48,178 nt of DNA from contig CAZEVY010000031.1 in assembly GCA_964515555.1 (NCBI GenBank), forward strand, positions 1 to 48,178. The letters are read 5' to 3'. Shown here piece after piece: positions 8,168 through 17,537 of the stretch. The DNA comes from CAZEVY01 sp964515555 (lineage in GTDB: Bacteria; Acidobacteriota; Terriglobia; Bryobacterales; Bryobacteraceae). A program made the position numbers and the translations under genes. The notes under the pieces were generated by a model that saw only the letters and a list, made by a program, of their open reading frames with translations, did no database searches and was not told the DNA's origin. The number at the start of each line of letters is the position of its first letter. Within the stretch, counting starts at the first letter, position 1.

Positions 8168-8983
8168 ATGACCGACGCCGCGCCGATCGTTCCCCTCACG
8201 CTCGAAGGAGCCTGGGCGCTCCACCAGATGACGCGCCTGCGGCGCCCGGCCTGGGCCAGCCTGTCCCCGGGCGCGCGCGACGAGATCGTCGCGGAGGCGG
8301 CGGGACTGCTGCGGATGCTGGAGGGCGCCAACTCGGCCGCCTTCGCGATGCTGGGCCACAAGGGCGACCTGCTGTTTCTCCACTTCCGCCGATCGCCCGA
8401 CGAGCTCCATCAGGTGGAGCGCGCCATGGCGAACATGCGCCTGGCGGAGTTCCTGGAACCGTCGGCGTCGTACCTTTCCGTGGTCGAGCTGGGACTCTAC
8501 GAGTCGACCGGGAAGCTCCACCAGTCGCTCGCCGAGCAGGGGCTGGAGCCGGGCAGCGAGGCCTGGCAGCGCGGGATCGACGAGGAGCTGGCGCGGTCGC
8601 GCAAGGCCATGGAGCCGCGCTTGTGGCCGCAGATCCCCTCCAGCCGCTACCTGTGCTTTTATCCGATGGACCGGCGCCGCGGCGAGACGCGCAACTGGTA
8701 CCAGGTGCCCTTCGCCGAACGCGCCCGCATGATGCACGAGCACGGCATGATCGGTCGCAAGTACGCCGGCGTCGTCAAGCAGATCATCTCGGGGTCGATC
8801 GGATTCGACGACTGGGAGTGGGGCGTCGACCTGTTCAGCGACGATCCGCTCTCGTTCAAGCGGCTCATCTACGAGATGCGCTTCGACGAGGTGAGCGCTG
8901 TCTACGCCCTGTTCGGCGCCTTCTACATCGGCATCCGGCTTCCGGCGGGCGACCTGGCGGCGGAGTTGGCGATCTCCTACTGA
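8168..8983 (+). CDS. hemQ: HemQ, coproheme decarboxylase (chlorite-dismutase fold)
   Basis: A 271-residue protein that matches HemQ/ChdC, which removes two carboxylates from coproheme III to give haem b using hydrogen peroxide. Y165 in CFYPMDRR corresponds to the catalytic tyrosine and H192 in EHGMIGRKYAG to the proximal haem ligand, 27 residues apart as in the known enzymes. KQIISGSIGFDDWEWGV is the family core. It lacks features expected of a true chlorite dismutase. An earlier in-frame ATG at 8141 exists, but the one at 8168 directly follows GAGGAA and a -10 hexamer. The gene overlaps the convergent membrane protein by seven bases. Confidence 0.94.
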   Translation: MTDAAPIVPLTLEGAWALHQMTRLRRPAWASLSPGARDEIVAEAAGLLRMLEGANSAAFAMLGHKGDLLFLHFRRSPDELHQVERAMANMRLAEFLEPSASYLSVVELGLYESTGKLHQSLAEQGLEPGSEAWQRGIDEELARSRKAMEPRLWPQIPSSRYLCFYPMDRRRGETRNWYQVPFAERARMMHEHGMIGRKYAGVVKQIISGSIGFDDWEWGVDLFSDDPLSFKRLIYEMRFDEVSAVYALFGAFYIGIRLPAGDLAAELAISY

Positions 8984-9954
8984 GGTTGGTTCAGTTCCGG
9001 CGCTTCGAATCGGCCGAAAACCAGCGCGGCCAGCCCCGCCGAGAGACCCCCGAGGATCACCACGCACTGCCACAGCAGGCTCACGGCGACGGCGTGCTCG
9101 GCCGCGACGCCGAAGGGCGCGAGCAATCCGGCCAGAGCGAACTCGCGCGCGCCCACACCTCCCTGCGTGAACGGCAGAGCCGAGGAGAGCTTCGCCAGCG
9201 GCCACGCGAAGAACCATACGGCGGCGGCGACCGGCAATCCGGCGCGCCGCGCCAGCCAGTAGTTCAGCAGGATGAAGCCGGCCTGCCCGGCGAGCGCGAT
9301 CGCGGCGCTGGCCCCGATCCGGCCCGGCTTCCGCACAGCGGCGCGTGACAGCCGCCGCGCCTTCACCAGGCGCCGCCGCGCGCGGAACGAGAGCCGCCGG
9401 CCGTAGACCAGCAACACCAGCAGGCCCGTCAGAAGAGCGCCCGCGGCCAGGACGGCGCTGACGCGCAGCAGCAGCATCCGGGCCGGCGAATCGATGCGGC
9501 CCCACACCAGCACCGCGCCGGAGATCGCCAGCGCCAGAAGCGCCGCCATGTCGATCAGCCGGTGCAACAGCACGCCGAACAGTACGCGGCCGCGGCTGGA
9601 GCTCTTGCGAATGGCGGTGGCCGCGACCACGGCGTCGCCGCCGATGGAGGAGGGCAGCGCCAGGTTGCCGAGCAGTCCCCAGAAGTAGCAGCGCAGAGTC
9701 TCGCGATAGGCCAGGCCCGTCGGCTGGATGTTCAGCAGCAGATGCAGCTTGACCGCGCCGGCGCAGTGTATCGCCAGGAATGGCGCCAGCACGGCTGCAA
9801 AGACCCAGGCCGGTGTGCGCCGCAGGTGATCGACGATGACGGAGACGTCGAGCACCGCCGCCAGCACCGCCAGCAGCGCGAGGCTTCCGCCGATCCGGAG
9901 CGCGTAGGAGCGAATCGGCGAGGGCCGCTCGCGCGAAGGCGCGTCACTCCCCAA
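8977..9954 (-). CDS. Flippase-like membrane protein (lysylphosphatidylglycerol synthase TM region family)
   Basis: A 325-residue polytopic inner-membrane protein with about eight hydrophobic segments. It resembles the YbhN/AglD/MprF membrane-domain family (LPG synthase TM region). Typical pieces are LPSSIGGDAVVAATAIR near residues 100-116 and LPFTQGGVGAREFALAGLL near 258-276, which correspond to the conserved GG-D and GG-G-RE motifs. The soluble aminoacyl-transferase domain of MprF is absent, so lipid handling or flipping is more likely than lysyl transfer. Its start overlaps the end of the upstream Fe-S scaffold gene by 11 bases, so they are co-transcribed. Confidence 0.85.
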   Translation of the reverse strand: MGSDAPSRERPSPIRSYALRIGGSLALLAVLAAVLDVSVIVDHLRRTPAWVFAAVLAPFLAIHCAGAVKLHLLLNIQPTGLAYRETLRCYFWGLLGNLALPSSIGGDAVVAATAIRKSSSRGRVLFGVLLHRLIDMAALLALAISGAVLVWGRIDSPARMLLLRVSAVLAAGALLTGLLVLLVYGRRLSFRARRRLVKARRLSRAAVRKPGRIGASAAIALAGQAGFILLNYWLARRAGLPVAAAVWFFAWPLAKLSSALPFTQGGVGAREFALAGLLAPFGVAAEHAVAVSLLWQCVVILGGLSAGLAALVFGRFEAPELNQPQ

Positions 9955-10348
9955 GGCGACGCACCGGAGACGGTTGTTCAGTGGGCCGCATGCCGGACTG
10001 CGTGGCCAGCAGCGCCTTCACGGCGTCCACGCACAGCACCGCCGCGTGCTTCGATTCCGGCGCCAGTCCGCCCACGGCGGTCTCGATGTCGTTCGGCACG
10101 ATGGCGGCCAGGTCGGCGCGCGTGCGCCCCGCCATCCACTCGGTAAGCGCCGAACCCGCGGCGATGGAAGCCGTGCATCCCCGGGTGAGGAATCGCGACT
10201 CGGCCACGCGGTCGCCCTCGAACCGCGCGGAGAGCCGCAGGATGTCGCCGCAGGCCGGATTCGAGACTTCCACCGTGACCGCCGGTGGCGCCAGCTCGCC
10301 GGTGTTGCGCGGATCGCGGAAGTGATCGAGCAGGCGCTCGCTGTACAT
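9944..10348 (-). CDS. Fe-S cluster assembly scaffold, IscU/NifU-like
   Basis: A 134-residue scaffold on which [2Fe-2S] and [4Fe-4S] clusters are built. The opening MYSERLLDHFRDPRNTG is the family signature. Three cluster-ligand cysteines are present in NPACGDILRL, TRGCTASIAAGS and VLCVDAVKALL, with the accessory aspartate after the first. The frame is open further upstream, but the ATG at 10348 gives the true family start. No cysteine desulfurase is adjacent. The nearby ferrochelatase may need a cluster, but a link is speculative. The gene overlaps the next gene by 11 bases and starts 22 bases from the divergent Nudix gene. Confidence 0.9.
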   Translation of the reverse strand: MYSERLLDHFRDPRNTGELAPPAVTVEVSNPACGDILRLSARFEGDRVAESRFLTRGCTASIAAGSALTEWMAGRTRADLAAIVPNDIETAVGGLAPESKHAAVLCVDAVKALLATQSGMRPTEQPSPVRRLGE

Positions 10349-10358
10349 GTATCTTGAG

Positions 10359-10364
10359 ATTGTA
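10359..10364 (-). promoter_or_regulatory. -10-like TACAAT upstream of the Fe-S scaffold
   Basis: TACAAT on the minus strand matches five of six consensus bases and lies ten bases before the ATG at 10348. This would give a leader of only a few bases. I see no good -35. Confidence 0.35.
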
Positions 10365-10370
10365 CTCCCC

Positions 10371-10766
10371 ATGGGCGCGCGGGCAATCACCGTGGTGGCG
10401 GCTGTCATCGAGCGTGACGGCCGCGTATTGATCGGGCGGCGGCGTCTCGATGAGTCGTATGGAGGGAAGTGGGAGTTCCCGGGCGGCAAGGTCGAGCCGG
10501 GCGAGGAGCCGCGCGCGGCGCTGGGCCGCGAGCTGGCCGAGGAGCTGGGCATCGACGCCGAGATCGGCCAGGAAATCGCGCGATATCCGTACCAGTATCC
10601 GGGCCGTCCGCCGATCGAGCTGATTTTCTTTCGGGTGCCGGAGTACACCGGCCAGGAGCGTAACCTCGCCTTCGCCGAAATCGAGTGGGCGGAGCGGCGC
10701 AAGCTGCCCGAGTACGACTTTCTCGATGGCGACGTGGCGTTCGTGCGGGAACTCGCGGCCGGATAG
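10371..10766 (+). CDS. MutT-type Nudix hydrolase
   Basis: A 131-residue Nudix hydrolase, close to the size of MutT. The Nudix box G-x5-E-x7-REx2EE-x-G is present as GGKVEPGEE followed by GRELAEELGI (near residues 38-60). The opening AITVVAAVIERDGRVLIGRR and the phrase GKWEFPGGKVE are typical of 8-oxo-dGTP diphosphatases, which remove oxidised nucleotides before they enter DNA. The ATG at 10371 begins the conserved strand. An ATG eight codons earlier would overlap the start of the opposite gene. Related (d)NTPs are possible substrates. Confidence 0.9.
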   Translation: MGARAITVVAAVIERDGRVLIGRRRLDESYGGKWEFPGGKVEPGEEPRAALGRELAEELGIDAEIGQEIARYPYQYPGRPPIELIFFRVPEYTGQERNLAFAEIEWAERRKLPEYDFLDGDVAFVRELAAG

Positions 10767-10796
10767 AGGCGGCTCGCGGAGAGCCAGCCCACCGGT

Positions 10797-10802
10797 TACA
10801 CT
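10797..10802 (+). promoter_or_regulatory. -10-like TACACT six bases before the asparaginase ATG
   Basis: TACACT then six bases (GGCGTC) then ATG at 10809. There is no ribosome site between, which fits a leaderless transcript. Confidence 0.45.
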
Positions 10803-10808
10803 GGCGTC

Positions 10809-11888
10809 ATGCGAAGACGCGAGTGGATGTTGGGGACGGCCGCCGCGGCGGCCGCGCAGATTCCTTCGGCGACCGGGAGGACCATCGCCATCGCCAGCGG
10901 CAACGGCGCCCGCGCCTGCGCCCGCGCCACCGGGATCATGAACGCCGGCGCCGACACGCTGGAGGCGGTGATCGCCGGGGTCAACATCAACGAAGAGGAC
11001 CCGGAGGATACCTCGGTCGGCTACGGCGGCCTGCCCAATGAAGAGGGCGTCGTCGAGCTGGACGCTTCGGTCATGCACGGGCCGACGCGGCGCGCCGGCT
11101 CGGTGGCCGCCATCCGCGGCATCAAGACGCCGTCGAAGATCGCGCGCCTGGTGATGGAGCAGACCGACCACATCATGCTGGTCGGCGAGGGCGCGTTGCG
11201 TTTCGCCAAGGCTCACGGTTTCGCCGAGGAGAATCTGTTGACCGAGAAATCGCGCCTCGCCTGGCTGGTATGGAAACGGGCGCTGAAGGATCGCAACGGC
11301 CACTCGAACTGGTCCGACGGCGTCGACGCGCCTCCTGGGAAGCCGTCGGCCGAGCTGCGCCAGTGGTTCCCGCGGGCCGACGAAGCCACGCTGGCGTGGG
11401 CCGCGTCGGTCGCCGCGAATCCGCCCACGGGCACCATCAACTGCCTGGGGCTGAACGCGCGCGGCGAGATGTCCGGCGTCACCACCACCAGTGGCCTGGC
11501 CTGGAAGATTCCCGGGCGCGTCGGCGATTCGCCCATCATCGGGGCCGGCCTCTACGTCGATCAGGATGTCGGCGGCGCCGGGTCGACGGGCCGCGGCGAG
11601 GAGAACATCCGGGTCGCGGGCGCTCACACGGTAGTCGAGAACATGCGGCGCGGGATGCCGCCCAAGGACGCCTGCCTCGACTGCCTGAAACGCATCGCGC
11701 GCAACTTCGACGACGACCGCACGCGCCTGGCGCGGGTTTCCATCAACTTCTACGCGCTGCGGCGCGACGGCGCTTATGCGGGAGCGTCCCTGTGGAGCCG
11801 GCGCGACGGGCGAGCGGTTCGATTCGCGGTCAACGACGGCGGCGAGAGCCGACTGGAGGACTGCGCCTGGCTGCTCGAGACCAAGTAG
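10809..11888 (+). CDS. Ntn-hydrolase asparaginase (glycosylasparaginase/isoaspartyl peptidase family)
   Basis: A 359-residue Ntn hydrolase that should cleave itself and then use the new N-terminal threonine to hydrolyse an asparaginyl or isoaspartyl amide. The cleavage site is in NPPTGTINCLGL near residue 216, followed by MSGVTTTSGLAWKIPGR and DSPIIGAGLYVDQDVGGAG, the glycosylasparaginase substrate loops. The usual HDTIG at the site is altered to PTGTI. The start MRRREWMLGTAAAAAAQ is a twin-arginine-like signal, so the enzyme is probably periplasmic. Substrates could be glycosyl-asparagine or damaged peptides. It converges on the SDR gene with a 15-base gap. Confidence 0.9.
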   Translation: MRRREWMLGTAAAAAAQIPSATGRTIAIASGNGARACARATGIMNAGADTLEAVIAGVNINEEDPEDTSVGYGGLPNEEGVVELDASVMHGPTRRAGSVAAIRGIKTPSKIARLVMEQTDHIMLVGEGALRFAKAHGFAEENLLTEKSRLAWLVWKRALKDRNGHSNWSDGVDAPPGKPSAELRQWFPRADEATLAWAASVAANPPTGTINCLGLNARGEMSGVTTTSGLAWKIPGRVGDSPIIGAGLYVDQDVGGAGSTGRGEENIRVAGAHTVVENMRRGMPPKDACLDCLKRIARNFDDDRTRLARVSINFYALRRDGAYAGASLWSRRDGRAVRFAVNDGGESRLEDCAWLLETK

Positions 11889-11903
11889 GCGCAGCCCGGG
11901 CCG

Positions 11904-12674
11904 TCATGCATACGGCCAGTGCGGCTTCGAAAACAGGCCGCCGTCGACCCACAGCGTCTGCCCGGTGACGAACTCGCTAGCCGAGCCCGCGAAGAACACC
12001 ACGGCGCGGCCGATATCGGCGGGCGTGCCGACCCGCCCCAGCGGCGTGACGCCGGCCCACGTGCCCGCGTAGTCGCCCGCCTCGAGCTTCGTACGCTCGA
12101 TCTCGACCGCCCCCGGCGCCACGCAGTTGACCCGAATGCCGTACGGCCCCAGCTCGCAGGCCGCGACCTTGGTGAACATCTCGATGCCGCCTTTGCTCGC
12201 CGTGTAATCGACCAGCTTCGGGAAGGCCACCTTGTTGCAGCCCGACCCGATGTTCACGATCGCGCCGCCGCCGCGCTCCTTCATGTGCCGCGCCGCGCGC
12301 TGCGTCGACAGGAAGCAGCCCTTCAGGTTGGTGGCGATCACGCGGTCCCACTCGCGTTCTTCGAGATCGATCAGCGCTTTCCAGGTCTGCACGCCGGCGT
12401 TGTTGACCAGAACGTCGAGCCGGCCGGCGTGAGCCAGCGCCTCGGCGAACAGGCGGTCGACCTCGCGCGACTCGCCGACATTGGCCGCCACCGCCCAGGC
12501 GCGTCGTCCCAACGCCTCGATTTCGGCGACCGTGGCCGCGGCGCCGGCGGCGTCCGAGTGGTAGTTCACCACCACGTCGCAGCCCTCGCGCGCCAGCTCG
12601 AGGGCGATTCCCTTGCCGACGCCTTTGCTGGCGCCCGTGACCAGGGCGGACTTTCCCGACAGGATTCCGCTCAT
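11904..12674 (-). CDS. SDR family NAD(P)-dependent oxidoreductase
   Basis: A 256-residue classical short-chain dehydrogenase. TGASKGVG near residues 13-20 binds the cofactor, NNAG follows near 91, and the catalytic set is Ser in NIGSGCN plus YTASK near 157-161. It ends with the tail VTGQTLWVDGGLFS typical of glucose-1-dehydrogenase or FabG-like members. The substrate cannot be assigned. The ribosome site is GAGGGAGAGCG upstream of the ATG. The first 14 codons and the upstream 20 bases occur again in decayed form at 13317-13372, which suggests the gene once stood right behind the secreted-protein gene at 13351-13857. Confidence 0.92.
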   Translation of the reverse strand: MSGILSGKSALVTGASKGVGKGIALELAREGCDVVVNYHSDAAGAAATVAEIEALGRRAWAVAANVGESREVDRLFAEALAHAGRLDVLVNNAGVQTWKALIDLEEREWDRVIATNLKGCFLSTQRAARHMKERGGGAIVNIGSGCNKVAFPKLVDYTASKGGIEMFTKVAACELGPYGIRVNCVAPGAVEIERTKLEAGDYAGTWAGVTPLGRVGTPADIGRAVVFFAGSASEFVTGQTLWVDGGLFSKPHWPYA

Positions 12675-12694
12675 CGCCTACGCTCTCCCTCCAG
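12642..12694 (-). repeat. Duplicated SDR start region, intact copy
   Basis: About 53 bp covering the SDR ribosome site, ATG and first codons. It matches 13317-13372 with only a few differences. The identical core in plus-strand reading is CGACAGGATTCCGCTCATC. Confidence 0.7.
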
Positions 12695-12700
12695 ACCTGT

Positions 12701-13138
12701 TCAGCCGAACAGGTATACAACCCTGACCAGCGACGAACGGTAGATCGACTTCCTCGGATTCTCGATGGTGATGAACTCATCGGCGTTCAGAAAGCGCGCC
12801 GCCGCAAGGTGTAGAGCGTCCATCGCCCCCACGCCGGATCGAGCCGACTCGCGGCTGGCGCGCTCCAGAATCAATCGGACGTCGCCGAACATGACCGCTC
12901 GCCGGAAATACTGCTGGTAGAAACGATACTCCAATCGCCTCTTGTTAAACAACGCCTTTGGCGATACTTCGAGGCGCACGAACGGGCTGCTGAAGAAGAT
13001 TCGATTTTCGTCCCGGAGGATTGCCAGCGCTCGCTCCTGGAGATCCGACCGCCCCTGGTAGGCTGCGATCAGGACGCCGCTATCGAGAAACGTTCGAACC
13101 GGCGGTCGGCGTTTATCGGAGACCGCGCCGCTCGGCAA
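12701..13138 (-). CDS. PIN-domain toxin, VapC-like
   Basis: A 145-residue PIN-domain ribonuclease candidate. Acidic metal ligands are visible: D in TFLDSGVLIAA, E in VRLEVSPKALF and D in GAMDALHLAAA. Such proteins cleave RNA when not held by an antitoxin. The TTG at 13138 is the only plausible start before the first strand and gives a 26-base overlap with the upstream antitoxin-like gene, typical of such pairs. The pair sits between two copies of the SDR start region, which suggests insertion. Confidence 0.85.
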   Translation of the reverse strand: MPSGAVSDKRRPPVRTFLDSGVLIAAYQGRSDLQERALAILRDENRIFFSSPFVRLEVSPKALFNKRRLEYRFYQQYFRRAVMFGDVRLILERASRESARSGVGAMDALHLAAARFLNADEFITIENPRKSIYRSSLVRVVYLFG

Positions 13139-13292
13139 CCTCTCGCTCCAACTCGCGGCGGTTCAGGCGCTTTCCGCCCGAGGCGGCGTACTGCTCGGCG
13201 ATTTTCCGGAGGACGCGGCCCAGCTCGGACTCCGCCGGTCCGGTTGCGGCTCCGTTCTTTTTCACAGGACTCGTTCGCCGTGCTCTCGTCAC
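13113..13292 (-). CDS. Small antitoxin-like protein paired with the PIN toxin
   Basis: A 59-residue basic, helical protein starting at a GTG (an internal GTG at 13265 is an alternative). The core ESELGRVLRKIAEQYAASGG and the end LNRRELEREVAERRGLR suggest two amphipathic helices. I recognise no DNA-binding fold. Its stop lies 26 bases inside the PIN gene, so the two are translationally coupled. The role as antitoxin rests on this arrangement and size. Confidence 0.7.
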   Translation of the reverse strand: MTRARRTSPVKKNGAATGPAESELGRVLRKIAEQYAASGGKRLNRRELEREVAERRGLR

Positions 13293-13351
13293 AACTTCAG
13301 TCTATCGCAGCCCGAAACCAGGGCCCTCCTTCCCGACAGGATTCCGCTCAT
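13289..13351 (-). pseudogene. Remnant of an SDR gene start
   Basis: An ATG at 13351 overlaps the stop of the upstream secreted-protein gene (TGATG). It reads MSGILSGRRALVSG, nearly the same as MSGILSGKSALVTG of the intact SDR gene, then ends after 20 codons. This looks like the stump left when the toxin pair split an operon. Confidence 0.65.
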
Positions 13352-13372
13352 CACCTCCGCTCTCCCTCCACG
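13317..13372 (-). repeat. Duplicated SDR start region, decayed copy
   Basis: Matches 12642-12694 over about 50 bp, including the ribosome site and first codons. The two copies flank the PIN-toxin module of about 0.6 kb. Confidence 0.65.
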
Positions 13373-13857
13373 ATCAGGTAAGGCGCCGTCCCCAGCGACT
13401 CGCGCGCATGGAACGCTACCGCGCCGTTCGACGCGATGCGCAGCCCGTGCGCCTTCCCGTCGGCCATCTCCTGCACCAGCGCCGCGTCGATCTCCGCGCC
13501 GATCCAGCCCTGCTCCATACTCGTCACCGGCGCCGTCCGACCGCTCGGAGCGCGCGCCATCCGCGCGTCGCTCTCCCGCCACGCCGCGACCGCCACACCG
13601 GCGCCGAGCCGATCCGGCGCCTTCCCCGAGGCGACGTGCAGCAGCAACGTCGCCTTCGAGATCCGCCAGCCGGCGATCAGCGAAATGCGGAAATCCATCG
13701 ACGCCGATTTACCCGCGCCGGCTTCGAGCGTTGCGGTGGCGCCGTGAAAGCGGCCATCGCGCGCGGCCCATCCGTCGGCGACGCATTCGAGAATCGCGCG
13801 CTCGGCGTGCAACGCGGTCCCGGCGGCGAGCGTCAGAAGTAGCAAGCGGGCTTGCAA
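13351..13857 (-). CDS. Secreted DNRLRE-like domain protein
   Basis: A 168-residue protein with a TTG start and a signal peptide (QARLLLLTLAAGTALHAER). The mature part resembles the DNRLRE carbohydrate-binding-like fold: RISKATLLLHVA, a Trp-containing middle, GWIGAEIDAAL, and the end AFHARESLGTAPYLIVEG, where the RE-PYL signature is clear. Such domains usually sit in larger wall or matrix proteins; here it is alone. The frame is open further upstream, but the TTG at 13857 gives the signal peptide and lies 13 bases after a TATAAT. Its stop overlaps the ATG of an SDR stump. The family call is tentative. Confidence 0.65.
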   Translation of the reverse strand: MQARLLLLTLAAGTALHAERAILECVADGWAARDGRFHGATATLEAGAGKSASMDFRISLIAGWRISKATLLLHVASGKAPDRLGAGVAVAAWRESDARMARAPSGRTAPVTSMEQGWIGAEIDAALVQEMADGKAHGLRIASNGAVAFHARESLGTAPYLIVEGERR

Positions 13858-13870
13858 GTGGTTAGGGAAA

Positions 13871-13878
13871 ATTATACT
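13871..13878. promoter_or_regulatory. Shared -10 region for speA and the divergent secreted-protein gene
   Basis: ATTATACT reads TATACT on the plus strand (13873-13878) and TATAAT on the minus strand (13876-13871). The minus start codon is 13 bases away and the speA start is 49 bases away. A weak TTGCAA -35 lies 15 bases upstream on the plus strand, inside the start of the opposite gene. Confidence 0.5.
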
Positions 13879-13927
13879 TGCCCTTTGTCCGCTTTCGGTG
13901 GACACTTGAGGTTCGGAGAAACCTGAG

Positions 13928-15874
13928 TTGAGTTTGAAGCTGATAGAAGACCCTCGCGCCTGGGAGCCGCGCGAACACTGGACCGCCGGCGACGCCTCCG
14001 AGCTGTACGACGTGGCGCGCTGGGGCAAGGGCTACTTCTCGGTGTCGGCGCGCGGACACGTCTGCGTGCATCCCACCAAGGAGCCGACGCGCTTCATCGA
14101 CCTCAAGGAGCTGGTCGACACGCTGGTGTTGCGCGGCATTTCGCCGCCGATCCTGGTCCGCTTCGGTGAGATCCTCAGTCACCGCCTCGGCGAGATTCAC
14201 CAGGCGTTCCGCGGCTCGATGCAGGAGCACGGATACCAGGGCGGCTACTTCTGCGTGTACCCCATCAAGGTGAACCAGCAGTGCCAGGTGGTCGAGGAAG
14301 TCTTCCGCTTCGGCAAGCCGCTCGGGTTCGGACTGGAGGCGGGCTCGAAGCCGGAACTGCTGGCGGTGCTCGGCGTTGCCGAGCCGGGCACGCCCATCGT
14401 CTGCAACGGATTCAAGGACGACGAATACATCGAGATCGTCGTGCAGGCGGCCCGCATCGGGCACTTCATCATCCCGGTGGTGGAGAAGTACACGGAGCTC
14501 GATCTCATCCTCACCCAGGCGGCCAAACACGGCGTACGGCCGAGGATCGGGCTGCGGCTGAAGCTGGCGGCGCGCGGATCGGGCCGATGGAAGACCTCGG
14601 GCGGCTACCGCTCGAAGTTCGGACTCACGGTGAGCGAGGCGCTGCGGGCGCTGGAACAGTTGCGCTCGCTCGGCATGGAGGACTCCATCGAGCTGCTGCA
14701 CTTCCATCTCGGGAGCCAGATCACCAATATCCGGCAGGTGAAGGCGGCGGTCACCGAGGCCGTGCGCATCTACATCGAGTTGAAGCGCGCCGGCGCGGGG
14801 CTGAAATATCTCGACGTCGGCGGCGGACTCGGCATCGACTACGACGGCTCGCAGACCGACTTCGAATCGAGCGTGAATTACACGCTTCAGGAGTACGCCA
14901 ACGACATCGTCTACCACATACAGAACGTCTGCGACGAGGCCGAAGTGGAGCATCCCACCATCGTCACCGAGAGCGGGCGCGCCATCGCCGCCTATCACAG
15001 CGCGCTGATCTTCAACGTGCTCGGCGTCAGCGACCTGGGCGAGCAGGACGTGCCGCAGGAGCTGCCCGCCGAGGCCGAGCAGCCCGTCGCCGATCTGCTC
15101 GAGACCTATCGCGGGCTGAGCACCAAGAACCTGCTGGAGGCCTTTCACGACGCCCAGCAGGCGCTCGACAGCGCCCTCAACCTGTTCAGCCTCGGCTACC
15201 TGCCGCTCGAGCAGCGCAGCATGGCCGAAACCCTCTACTGGGGCATCTGCCGGCGCATCCATCGCCTCTCGCGCGAGCTCGATTTCGTCCCCGAGGAGCT
15301 CGAGGGACTCGACTCGATGCTCTCGGACACTTACTTCTGCAACTTCTCGCTGTTCCAGAGCATGCCCGACAGTTGGGCCGTCAAGCAGCTGTTTCCGATC
15401 ATGCCGATTCACCGCCTGAACGAGCCGCCCTCGCGGCACTCGGTGCTGGGCGACATCTCCTGCGACTCCGACGGCAAGGTCGACCAGTTCATCGACCGGC
15501 GCGACGTGAAGCGCACGTTGCGCCTGCACCCGTTCAACGGCGAGCCGTATTTTCTCGGCGCCTTCCTGGTGGGCGCCTACCAGGAGATTCTCGGCGACCT
15601 CCACAATCTGTTCGGCGACACCCACGCCGTGCACGTCAGCCTGAACGAAGAGGGCAACGTGATTCTCGACACCGTGGTGCGCGGCGACACCGTCCACGAG
15701 GTCCTCGAATACGTGCAGTTCAACACCACCAAGCTGCTCGACCACTTCCGCAGCGACGTCGAAAAGGCCGTGCGCGAGGGCCGCATCGGCTACGAGGAGG
15801 CGGGCCGCATGGTGCGATTCTACGAGGACGGTTTGAGCGGCTACACCTACCTCGAAGACACGCACGTGCGGTAG
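13928..15874 (+). CDS. speA: Biosynthetic arginine decarboxylase
   Basis: A 648-residue PLP enzyme of fold type III that converts arginine to agmatine, the first step of polyamine synthesis by this route. The PLP lysine is K114 in CVYPIKVNQQ. Other family marks are ELLHFHLGSQ, KYLDVGGGLGIDYDGS and TESGRAIAAYH. Length matches SpeA. The TTG start at 13928 is preceded by the start-to-end of the conserved region and no better codon. The agmatine-processing genes are not here. The FAD oxidoreductase starts four bases after the stop, so co-transcription is likely. Confidence 0.96.
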   Translation: MSLKLIEDPRAWEPREHWTAGDASELYDVARWGKGYFSVSARGHVCVHPTKEPTRFIDLKELVDTLVLRGISPPILVRFGEILSHRLGEIHQAFRGSMQEHGYQGGYFCVYPIKVNQQCQVVEEVFRFGKPLGFGLEAGSKPELLAVLGVAEPGTPIVCNGFKDDEYIEIVVQAARIGHFIIPVVEKYTELDLILTQAAKHGVRPRIGLRLKLAARGSGRWKTSGGYRSKFGLTVSEALRALEQLRSLGMEDSIELLHFHLGSQITNIRQVKAAVTEAVRIYIELKRAGAGLKYLDVGGGLGIDYDGSQTDFESSVNYTLQEYANDIVYHIQNVCDEAEVEHPTIVTESGRAIAAYHSALIFNVLGVSDLGEQDVPQELPAEAEQPVADLLETYRGLSTKNLLEAFHDAQQALDSALNLFSLGYLPLEQRSMAETLYWGICRRIHRLSRELDFVPEELEGLDSMLSDTYFCNFSLFQSMPDSWAVKQLFPIMPIHRLNEPPSRHSVLGDISCDSDGKVDQFIDRRDVKRTLRLHPFNGEPYFLGAFLVGAYQEILGDLHNLFGDTHAVHVSLNEEGNVILDTVVRGDTVHEVLEYVQFNTTKLLDHFRSDVEKAVREGRIGYEEAGRMVRFYEDGLSGYTYLEDTHVR

Positions 15875-15878
15875 ACCC

Positions 15879-17534
<1,656 letters not shown>

Positions 17535-17537
17535 CCG

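Noticed and set aside
8168..8983. Chlorite dismutase
   Set aside because: The fold is shared, but the YPM motif, the proximal histidine spacing and the ferrochelatase neighbour fit HemQ.
5075..9505. A 1476-codon open frame on the minus strand
   Set aside because: It runs antisense to the peptidase and hemQ and through ferrochelatase in another frame. It is rich in Arg, Ala and Gly with no domain; long frames of this kind are expected at this GC content.
13113..13292. A frameshift in the antitoxin-like gene
   Set aside because: A first reading seemed to need a base change near 13173. Re-reading the sequence showed one uninterrupted 59-codon frame.
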